Both the position numbers and the translations under genes were made by a program. A stretch of DNA of 6,352 nucleotides, taken from contig JACMIS010000880.1 of NCBI GenBank assembly GCA_014381035.1, forward strand, positions 1 through 6,352. The letters are read 5' to 3'. Positions 1 to 4,190 of the stretch are shown here, piece after piece; position 1 is the first letter of the stretch, and every line of letters begins with the position of its first letter. Under the pieces are notes generated by a model. That model saw only the letters and a list, made by a program, of their open reading frames with translations, was not told the DNA's origin and made no database searches. The DNA is from Armatimonadota bacterium (GTDB lineage Bacteria > Armatimonadota > Armatimonadia > Armatimonadales > Armatimonadaceae).

Positions 1-2
1 GC

Positions 3-320
3 GAAACCGAGGTACAGGTTTTTGAGCGGATGAGTCGCGCGTTACTTTATGTGTTCGCGAACACGCCCACGGTTGAAGGAGGTTCGCATCGAAATGTGGT
101 CATTTACGGACACGGTGGCTCCCTTCGCGTGTTTCTTTGCCTCTCGCTTGGTCTCGGTGCGCAGGAAACGCGCCGTTTCCGACTGGAAAATACCAGTTTA
201 TCAGTGATCGAGATTTCCGGTATTGTACACAGCGGGGAGCTAGAAATACGAAATGGGCGGTTCGTTTGCGTCAACGAAACCGCCCATTTACTTCTTCCCG
301 AATTTTCCACGCCCGGCTAA
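3..320 (+). CDS. Histidine phosphatase family protein (phosphoglycerate-mutase-like), C-terminal part
   Basis: The reading frame is open from the window edge, so the 5' part, including the catalytic RHG motif expected near the N-terminus, is missing. The visible part (about 105 residues) carries the second-histidine signature of the family, a hydrophobic strand followed by YGHGGSLR (the H is the second catalytic histidine). It then has a helix, an RFRLENTSLSVIEI strand and a closing NETAHL, a variant of the N-[DE]-T-A-H-L ending common in cobC/gpmB-like phosphatases. Upstream of the first Met, the residues ETEVQVFER also fit the helix that normally precedes this region, so the ATG at 30 is internal. 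Members hydrolyse phosphate esters through a phosphohistidine intermediate; the substrate cannot be told. The gene ends at TAA 318-320 and converges on the STAS gene. A strong hairpin lies inside its last 70 bases. Confidence 0.85.
   Translation, partial: ETEVQVFERMSRALLYVFANTPTVEGGSHRNVVIYGHGGSLRVFLCLSLGLGAQETRRFRLENTSLSVIEISGIVHSGELEIRNGRFVCVNETAHLLLPEFSTPG
251..289. terminator. Long hairpin inside the 3' end of the phosphatase gene, possible bidirectional terminator
   Basis: Arm 251-266 (AAATGGGCGGTTCGTT) pairs with 273-289 (AACGAAACCGCCCATTT), giving a 16-bp stem with one bulged A and a 6-nt loop. It is within codons of the phosphatase (the NGRFVCVNETAHL region). It also lies 46 nt past the stop of the convergent STAS gene, where the minus-strand exit reads CATTTCGTATTTC. 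The T tracts on both sides are short and interrupted, so intrinsic termination is plausible but not textbook. Confidence 0.5.
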
Positions 321-344
321 TCTTCGACGCCCGGCTAATCTTCG
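309..344. repeat. 18-bp perfect tandem duplication across the convergent gene ends
   Basis: ACGCCCGGCTAATCTTCG occurs at 309-326 and again at 327-344. The first copy holds the TAA stop of the phosphatase (318-320). The second holds the TAG stop of the minus-strand STAS gene (335-337). Because the period is a multiple of three, each copy offers a stop in frame for either gene, so the duplication left both proteins intact. Confidence 0.9.
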
Positions 345-688
345 ACTTTTACCATCCGGTCCACGCCGGTGATCCGCAAGACCCGGCGCGGGTTCCCTGT
401 GGCGCGTACCCGCAAGAGACGCTCGTGCGTACGTGCGACACGCGTAATCGAGAGCAATGCCGCCAGGCCTGCCGAATCTAAAAACGGGACAGACAGCAGG
501 TCAATCACCGGGTTATCATGCTCCAGAACGTGCTTCTCGCCCGCGTGACGAAAATCCGCGGCGACATAAAGGTCTATGTCGCCGCTGACCATTAACGTTT
601 CAGCCCGGGTTTCGGTAGTCAATGCTTGATCGCCGTAATTGCCTAGATTTTTAGTATCCGTAATGTTACCGGTTCTTTCGAGGACCAT
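335..688 (-). CDS. STAS-domain anti-sigma factor antagonist
   Basis: The 117-residue product is almost entirely a STAS domain (about residues 30-116). It has the strand TLMVSGDIDLYVAADF, then VIDLLSVPFLDSAGLAALL, whose D71-S72-A-G is the family's phosphorylation motif (Ser72), and a final RRVLRITGVDRMVKV typical of SpoIIAA/RsbV-like proteins. Such antagonists bind a serine-kinase anti-sigma factor when unphosphorylated and so release a sigma factor or another partner; they are cytosolic. No RsbW/SpoIIAB-like kinase or PP2C phosphatase gene is in the window, so the partner is unknown. ATG 688 is preferred over TTG 703 because GAAGGAAG lies just before it. The gene is 137 bp past the lipoprotein gene on the same strand and converges on the phosphatase gene. 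The first 30 residues are not part of the conserved fold. Confidence 0.9.
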   Translation of the reverse strand: MVLERTGNITDTKNLGNYGDQALTTETRAETLMVSGDIDLYVAADFRHAGEKHVLEHDNPVIDLLSVPFLDSAGLAALLSITRVARTHERLLRVRATGNPRRVLRITGVDRMVKVED

Positions 689-690
689 GT

Positions 691-698
691 CTTCCTTC
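691..698 (-). promoter_or_regulatory. Ribosome binding site deciding the STAS gene start
   Basis: The minus strand reads GAAGGAAG two bases before ATG 688, with the AGGA core four bases away. It lies inside the five extra codons added by the TTG at 703. That makes the longer start unlikely. Confidence 0.65.
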
Positions 699-711
699 AC
701 CAATCTTGCAC

Positions 712-724
712 GCCCTTGAAGGGC
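712..724. promoter_or_regulatory. 13-bp palindrome upstream of the STAS gene
   Basis: GCCCTTGAAGGGC is a perfect dyad with a single central base, 23 bp upstream of the STAS ATG. Its short centre suits a dimeric protein site better than an RNA hairpin. The rest of the 689-825 gap holds a weak inverted repeat (CCCGA 740-744 / TCGGG 752-756) and no promoter I can support. Confidence 0.3.
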
Positions 725-825
725 TTCCTTCTCTTTCTACCCGATTCGTGCTCGGGAATAACCAATTTTTTCGTCGTTGTGACGGTTCGCACAGCGGAGT
801 TGGAATTTTCCCGCCGGATCCCGTT

Positions 826-1395
826 CTATTGAGGGACGGGGCGCCCCATCGAGGTGTAGATTTCCTCGATGATCGCCTTGTTCTGTTTCGCCTTTGCGTT
901 GGCGGGATCGTTCTTCAACGCGACTCGGAAATCTTCCAACGCCTTGCGATATTTGACCCGCTGACCGGCATTATCGTCTGTCATCCGGGAATATCCCCGG
1001 CTCGCATATGCGGCGGCTATCGTTTTCTTATCGCCCTTCGCTTCCGCGGCTTTGATCTCCTTATCGAGTTCGGGTGTGGGGGTCAGAGGTGCCATCGGGT
1101 CGCCGCCACCACTCATCATAGGACCGCCCATTGCGGGACCGGGAGGTGCCCCCATTGCGGCAGGAGGATCTCCTGCCCCCGGCATCGTGTCCGGCTTTCC
1201 ACTCATTTTCGGTCCTGGCGGGACTGCCGCCTCGGGAGCCGCAGGCGGGGGCGTCATGTTGGTTGTTTGCGATGCGGGTTGTCCGTAGGGAGCCTCGCCC
1301 GATTCGGCTTCTTGCTTCGGGCAGCCGATCAGCATCAATCCCGTTGCAGGAAGTAAAGCGATGAGCGCGAACGCGCGTGAGTGTGTCTGTTTCAT
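826..1395 (-). CDS. Pro/Gly-rich lipoprotein with C-terminal TPR-like helices
   Basis: The 189-residue product begins MKQTHSRAF, then a hydrophobic stretch to a lipobox L-I-G-C, so Cys25 would be lipidated after signal peptidase II cleavage. Residues 44-104 are a low-complexity Pro/Gly/Met/Ala-rich linker that probably spans away from the membrane. Residues 107-184 are helical (PELDKEIKAAEAKGDKKTIAAAYASRGYSR ... ALEDFRVALKNDPANAKAKQNKA) and resemble one to two tetratricopeptide-like repeats, a protein-interaction fold. ATG 1395 follows GGGGAA at a reasonable spacing. The gene lies 58 bp after the TonB-like gene on the same strand and may also have its own promoter (TATAAT at 1434-1439). No named family is recognised; an envelope scaffold or adaptor is only a guess. 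The long open frame on the opposite strand here is a GC-driven shadow. Confidence 0.75.
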   Translation of the reverse strand: MKQTHSRAFALIALLPATGLMLIGCPKQEAESGEAPYGQPASQTTNMTPPPAAPEAAVPPGPKMSGKPDTMPGAGDPPAAMGAPPGPAMGGPMMSGGGDPMAPLTPTPELDKEIKAAEAKGDKKTIAAAYASRGYSRMTDDNAGQRVKYRKALEDFRVALKNDPANAKAKQNKAIIEEIYTSMGRPVPQ

Positions 1396-1433
1396 AATAT
1401 ATTCCCCGGCGAAAACCGATTCCGCCTCGTGCC

Positions 1434-1439
1434 ATTATA
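1434..1439 (-). promoter_or_regulatory. Perfect TATAAT -10 box upstream of the lipoprotein gene
   Basis: The minus strand reads GGTATAATGG in the 58-bp gap between the TonB-like and lipoprotein genes. A start site about 7 nt downstream would give a leader of roughly 30 nt that includes the GGGGAA ribosome site. The -35 match is poor (TGTAAA at an 18-bp spacing, over the tonB stop region), so this is a candidate internal promoter, not a certain one. Confidence 0.4.
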
Positions 1440-1453
1440 CCTACCCAGGCACA

Positions 1454-2299
1454 TTAATTTACATCGAAATCGAACCGGAATAGTTCCGTAGACGTTACCG
1501 GAATCCCGTTTCGAAGTGCCGGTTTCCACTTCCATCGTTTTAAAGCGTCCAGTACGCGCGTATCTACATCCGGATTCCCACTGGAGTCACGCATCGTCAC
1601 CGTGAATCTTCCGTCTTCCAACACTTCAACTTCCACGCGCACGAATGATTTATAACCGCTGTCACGCAGGGAATCGGGCAAACGGGGCAGTTCCTGATGC
1701 GCCAACTCCGCGCCTCGGGTTTCCCCGGTCGGCTCTGGTGTCAGTGTAGGTGCAGGAGATGCAGACGGCACCGGCGACGAAATCAGGTCGGGTACCGGGG
1801 ATGCAACAACACCGTCGGATTCGGAGCCGGGAAACAGGTTTGATGACGCCACCTCGGCGTTACCGTTCTCCGCCACGTTTTGCCCGACGAATGGGAGCGG
1901 TTCAGTCGGTTTCTCGAATGGGGAGCGAACCGTTTGTCGTCGCTCGGGGACCTCGTCCGGTACCGTTGGCGCGGTCGTTTTTGCGGAAGGAGGCGGGATT
2001 CTCCCGGCACGGGTGGGGGGCAACGTTGCGGACAGCCTTTGCTTCGCCGGTAGCGGTTGCGCTGCTCTCGGACGCGGCTTCGAGACTGGTATTTCCGACA
2101 CCTGGGGAGCCAGTTCGATCCTCTCCAATGTGATGTAGCCTGTTTCTTCAGCGGACGATTCCGACGGTTGCTGAATAAGGGTACTGGCACCGGTCAGAAA
2201 GAGAAGATTCACCAGGAGCGACAAAACAACAGCGGTCGGGAAACGATTTGCCGCATCCGCACCCGCAACAGCATACGGTTGATATGGTTTGTCATTCAT
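1454..2299 (-). CDS. TonB-family energy transducer-like protein
   Basis: The 281-residue product has the three-part TonB layout. There is one N-terminal membrane anchor (about residues 21-41, PTAVVLSLLVNLLFLTGASTL). A long Pro-rich periplasmic linker follows (about 66-200, e.g. KPRPRAAQPLPAKQ, SPVPSASPAPTLTPEPT). Last comes a TonB C-terminal domain (about 205-279) with VRVEVEVLEDGRFTVTMRDSSG, ALKRWKWKPALRNGIPV and a closing FRFDFDV. TonB proteins carry proton-motive force from ExbB/ExbD to outer-membrane transporters; many relatives serve other envelope tasks. No exbB, exbD or receptor gene is nearby. ATG 2299 gives the natural start, though no clear Shine-Dalgarno precedes it, and a terminator-like hairpin separates it from the anti-sigma gene. 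The TonB-fold call is firm; a transport role is inferred. Confidence 0.85.
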   Translation of the reverse strand: MNDKPYQPYAVAGADAANRFPTAVVLSLLVNLLFLTGASTLIQQPSESSAEETGYITLERIELAPQVSEIPVSKPRPRAAQPLPAKQRLSATLPPTRAGRIPPPSAKTTAPTVPDEVPERRQTVRSPFEKPTEPLPFVGQNVAENGNAEVASSNLFPGSESDGVVASPVPDLISSPVPSASPAPTLTPEPTGETRGAELAHQELPRLPDSLRDSGYKSFVRVEVEVLEDGRFTVTMRDSSGNPDVDTRVLDALKRWKWKPALRNGIPVTSTELFRFDFDVN

Positions 2300-2319
2300 G
2301 GGTAACGGTATTAACAGAC

Positions 2320-2355
2320 AGAGAAATGACCGGGTCTCGCGAAAAACCCGGTCAT
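2320..2355 (-). terminator. Terminator or attenuator between the anti-sigma and TonB-like genes
   Basis: On the minus strand ATGACCGGGT (2355-2346) pairs with ACCCGGTCAT (2335-2326) around a 10-nt loop. This is a 10-bp perfect stem followed by TTTCTC. It starts 19 bp after the anti-sigma stop codon. The T tract is short, so read-through into the TonB-like gene is likely to be partial. Confidence 0.55.
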
Positions 2356-2373
2356 ACGAATTTCGGAACTGTT

Positions 2374-3114
2374 TCAGTTATTGCCAGTTGCCGAAAATAT
2401 CACCAACGACATGTTGACTTGCGGGCGCGTTGCGCCGACTGACGGAGCGAAACGCGGTTCGTTCGTGCTGCGCAATATCAAATCGTTTTCCCATCCCGCA
2501 GGCATCCCGCCCTCGGACCGAACGGCGGCGGGAAGCGACGGGGTAGCCATTTCCTGCCACACGCCACCGACATTCCCCTGCATCAAGGAAACCGGCATCA
2601 CGCTGGTGTTTCGCCGTTCGCTCATATCCGGCATCATCGGTACGCGGGTCAACGTTCCAGTCGGTCCGACATAAACGGCGAAGGATTGCGCGGTCGGAGT
2701 GTCCCCGAACGGCGATTCGTCTCCCGGCTGGTTGACGCTCGCCGTGGCGAGGCACAGACCGGCAAGCGAAAGCAACGCGGTCGCGGCAAGCGGTCGGAGG
2801 CGCGGGGATGCGAGATTCCCGATCCCTTCCCATCGCCACAGCATCGCGTCCGACCATTCCGGCGGCATGATGCGGTCCAGCAAAGACGGGTTGGCGACAC
2901 GCTCGGCACGCACGACCAATAATTGTTCCAATTCGGCGCGAGGTGTTGTGTAGGAAAGGGACGACAATAGCCTCTTGGTCTGCGCAAGGCTTTCCTGTTC
3001 GGCACGGCACCCTTCGCATTGTTCGACATGAGCACGAACTTCCAACATCTCCATACCGGTCAGTTCACGGTCAATATATGCAGATAGCAAACTGCTCGCT
3101 TTACGGCAATTCAA
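2374..3114 (-). CDS. Zinc-finger (ZAS / zf-HC2) transmembrane anti-sigma factor
   Basis: The 246-residue product starts with a classic ZAS domain: Cys3, then SSLLSAYIDRELTGMEMLEVRAHVEQCEGC, where H29-x3-C33-x2-C36 are the other zinc ligands. One membrane helix follows at about 108-127 (PLAATALLSLAGLCLATASV), and then a periplasmic C-terminal region of about 119 residues with no domain I recognise. The ZAS domain would hold the adjacent ECF sigma factor inactive in the cytoplasm. The membrane helix and outer domain suggest release by an envelope signal, perhaps through proteolysis. The start is TTG 3114: it keeps Cys3 and has AAGGGG nine bases upstream, whereas the next Met (residue 21) would cut the finger. 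The gene lies 128 bp after the sigma gene, and a terminator-like hairpin lies between them. Confidence 0.87.
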   Translation of the reverse strand: MNCRKASSLLSAYIDRELTGMEMLEVRAHVEQCEGCRAEQESLAQTKRLLSSLSYTTPRAELEQLLVVRAERVANPSLLDRIMPPEWSDAMLWRWEGIGNLASPRLRPLAATALLSLAGLCLATASVNQPGDESPFGDTPTAQSFAVYVGPTGTLTRVPMMPDMSERRNTSVMPVSLMQGNVGGVWQEMATPSLPAAVRSEGGMPAGWENDLILRSTNEPRFAPSVGATRPQVNMSLVIFSATGNN

Positions 3115-3123
3115 CTTGGGATA

Positions 3124-3129
3124 CCCCTT
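3124..3129 (-). promoter_or_regulatory. Ribosome binding site for the TTG-started anti-sigma gene
   Basis: The minus strand reads AAGGGG nine bases before TTG 3114. No ATG or GTG lies between it and the essential Cys3 codon. The rare start codon could lower anti-sigma synthesis relative to the sigma factor. Confidence 0.6.
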
Positions 3130-3191
3130 GTTTCGTTAGTATGAGAACACCAGCATCCACGATGACACTGGCAGTTCAGAAAAATCGTGAC

Positions 3192-3227
3192 AAAGAAACG
3201 GCGCCCAGTTTGGTAAACCGTGCGCCG
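3192..3227 (-). terminator. Terminator or attenuator between the sigma and anti-sigma genes
   Basis: On the minus strand CGGCGC (3227-3222) pairs with GCGCCG (3204-3199). An inner GTTT/AAAC stem closes an ACC loop after an imperfect three-pair step, and TTTCTTT follows (3198-3192). It begins only 15 bp after the sigma stop. Between it and the anti-sigma start (3115-3191) I see no promoter that I can defend, so anti-sigma expression probably depends on read-through. Confidence 0.6.
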
Positions 3228-3242
3228 CATTCTGTCTACCGA

Positions 3243-3848
3243 TTATCTTACGCCAAAACCGGCGAGTTTGTTTCGCAATAGTTTGCGACCTCGGTGTAAT
3301 CGGGACCGGACCGTCCCGAGCGAACATTTCATCGTCTCGCTGATCTCCTCGTAGGACATCCCCTCAATGTCGGCGAGAATCACCGTCATCCGGAAATCGG
3401 CGGGGAGTGAGGCGAGAGCTTTTTGAATCCGCTCATCCAACTCTTCGTGCAGAACGACCCGCTCCGGCTCGGCACGGTTATCAGGGATCTCCAGGAAAGC
3501 GTTCGATTCCGACGACGGGTCGTTGCCAACCGGGGCGTCCAGTGACTGGATTCGTGCTTTCGGCTTGCGGCGCAGGTCGTCTACGAACAGATTACTCATG
3601 ATCCGGTACAGCCAGTTCTCGAACGGCAGATCACGCCGGTAGTTGTCGAAGAAGCGGAAGGCACGAACGAACGCTTCCTGCGTCAGGTCTTCTGCGTCGG
3701 TGTGGTTTCCGGTAAGACGATAGGCGATGTTATAAGCCTGTTTGTGGTATCGTCGGACTAACGTATCAAACTCGCGTTTCGGCTTCGATAACGCCTCGAT
3801 TGCCGACGCGCCTAAACTTTTGATGTCAAGTGTTTTGGTTTCGCTCAC
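3243..3848 (-). CDS. ECF (sigma-70 family, RpoE-like) RNA polymerase sigma factor
   Basis: The 201-residue product has sigma region 2 at about residues 26-97 (EFDTLVRRYHKQAYNIAYRLTGN, then DAEDLTQEAFVRAFRFFDNY and the FENWLYRIMSNLFVDDLRR core- and -10-binding helices). A linker of about 30 residues follows. Region 4 is at about 129-195 (ERIQKALASLPADFRMTVIL, then EGMSYEEISETMKCSLGTVRSRLHRGRKLLR, the -35-recognising helix-turn-helix). There is no region 1.1 or 3, as in ECF sigmas. The start is placed at GTG 3848 because AGGA lies five bases upstream and a candidate ECF promoter would begin transcription about 27 nt before it. An upstream GTG (3914) would overlap that promoter and add an unconserved tail. 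The next gene is its likely anti-sigma factor. It probably controls an envelope-related regulon, possibly including itself. Confidence 0.95.
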   Translation of the reverse strand: MSETKTLDIKSLGASAIEALSKPKREFDTLVRRYHKQAYNIAYRLTGNHTDAEDLTQEAFVRAFRFFDNYRRDLPFENWLYRIMSNLFVDDLRRKPKARIQSLDAPVGNDPSSESNAFLEIPDNRAEPERVVLHEELDERIQKALASLPADFRMTVILADIEGMSYEEISETMKCSLGTVRSRLHRGRKLLRNKLAGFGVR

Positions 3849-3850
3849 TG

Positions 3851-3857
3851 TTTTCCT
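3851..3857 (-). promoter_or_regulatory. Ribosome binding site deciding the sigma factor start
   Basis: The minus strand reads AGGAAAA directly before CA and GTG 3848. The alternative GTG at 3914 has no comparable site in front of it and overlaps the candidate -35 element. Confidence 0.6.
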
Positions 3858-3882
3858 GCGTCGCCCCCCCGCTAAAAAATTG

Positions 3883-3911
3883 GATACGGCTCCCGCCTGT
3901 CGTATGGTTCC
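3883..3911 (-). promoter_or_regulatory. Candidate ECF-type autoregulatory promoter of the sigma gene
   Basis: The minus strand carries GGAACC (3911-3906), a 17-bp spacer and CGTATC (3888-3883). Many ECF sigma factors use a GGAAC/TGAAAC-type -35 and a CGTA/CGT-type -10 with a 16-18-bp spacer, and commonly transcribe their own gene. The start site would fall near 3876, leaving a leader of about 27 nt. The link to this sigma factor is inferred. Confidence 0.45.
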
Positions 3912-3976
3912 CACGCCCTTGCGCGAAACTCAAGAATGTTATACCCACTTTGACAACAGTTCTTGCGCTCCCCTTC

Positions 3977-4059
3977 AAACATGGGAAGTGTTTCTCCTAA
4001 TACCATAGACACCTAAAACAGATGGGAAGTTCTATATTTAACAAAACATTTCCCGTTGT
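3977..4059. repeat. Three copies of an A[CT]TTCCC[AG]T motif (possible operators)
   Basis: The minus strand has AAACACTTCCCATGTTT (3993-3977) and AGAACTTCCCATCTG (4033-4019), which share the nine bases ACTTCCCAT. The plus strand has AAACATTTCCCGTTGT (4044-4059). The first is also bordered by AAACA/TGTTT. The first two are 41 bp apart, and the second and third face each other across 17 bp. Such clustering between divergent genes suits a DNA-binding regulator, though none is identified. Confidence 0.4.
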
Positions 4060-4107
4060 GATCCTATTTCTCTCCGTGATCCTAACTCTCCGCGTGCATA
4101 TTATAAA
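4058..4107 (+). promoter_or_regulatory. GTGATCCTA direct repeats ahead of a TATTATAAA -10-like stretch
   Basis: GTGATCCTA occurs at 4058-4066 and 4076-4084 (18-bp period), each followed by a CTCTCC-like tail. The second copy sits where a -35 box would be for TATTAT (4099-4104), yet has no TTGACA-like match. That pattern suits a promoter that depends on an activator bound to the repeats. The resulting leader would be about 80 nt. Confidence 0.35.
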
Positions 4108-4129
4108 GACGCATCAGGCTTGATTTGGT

Positions 4130-4161
4130 TACGTCGCGCAGGAACTATTTTACGCGACGTA
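4130..4161 (+). promoter_or_regulatory. Inverted repeat in the leader of the large secreted-protein gene
   Basis: TACGTCGCG (4130-4138) is exactly inverted as CGCGACGTA (4153-4161), with 14 bases between. It could act as an operator or as a 5' leader hairpin. It ends 16 nt before the ribosome site, so it does not cover it. There is no T tract, so it is not a terminator. Confidence 0.45.
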
Positions 4162-4177
4162 GAACGCATTGATTCCG

Positions 4178-4183
4178 AAGGAG
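4178..4183 (+). promoter_or_regulatory. Strong ribosome binding site for the large secreted-protein gene
   Basis: AAGGAG lies seven bases before ATG 4191. It fixes the start of the long frame that runs to the window edge and rules out a reading frame opened at 4169, which begins upstream of it in another frame. Confidence 0.8.
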
Positions 4184-4190
4184 AATTCCC

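Larger units (their letters stand above)
3849..4190. other. Divergent intergenic regulatory region between the sigma gene and the large secreted-protein gene
   Basis: These 342 bases hold no gene I can support. The half nearest the sigma gene carries a seven-C run (3864-3870) and the candidate ECF promoter. From about 3930 to 4120 the base composition turns AT-rich and repeat motifs accumulate: three TTCCC-type elements, two GTGATCCTA direct repeats and a TATTATAAA stretch. The 4130-4161 dyad and a strong ribosome site complete the side facing the plus-strand gene. The region presumably controls both divergent genes. Confidence 0.6.

Noticed and set aside
689..703. TTG 703 start for the STAS gene
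   Set aside because: The five added codons contain the GAAGGAAG ribosome site of ATG 688.
740..756. CCCGA/TCGGG inverted repeat as a terminator for the lipoprotein gene
   Set aside because: The stem is only five pairs. On the minus strand it is followed by TAGAAAGAG rather than a T tract; the nearby T run belongs to the plus strand and is 12 nt away.
706..1356. Long plus-strand open frame (216 codons) opposite the lipoprotein gene
   Set aside because: It lies antisense to a gene with a clear lipobox and a good ribosome site. Its product is Cys/Arg/Gly-rich with no domain, as expected for the shadow of a Pro/Gly-rich coding region.
3849..3914. N-terminal extension of the sigma factor from GTG 3914
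   Set aside because: The extra 22 residues are not sigma-like, no Shine-Dalgarno precedes that GTG, and the extension would cover the candidate promoter. GTG 3848 has AGGA at the right spacing.
3938..3954. TTGTCA and TATAAC on the minus strand as a housekeeping promoter for the sigma gene
   Set aside because: The two hexamers are only 7 bp apart, and TATAAC has no acceptable -35 at 16-18 bp.
4141..4161. GGAAC ... CGTA on the plus strand as a second ECF promoter
   Set aside because: The gap between the blocks is only 11-12 bp, too short for an ECF promoter, and the CGTA belongs to the 4130-4161 dyad.
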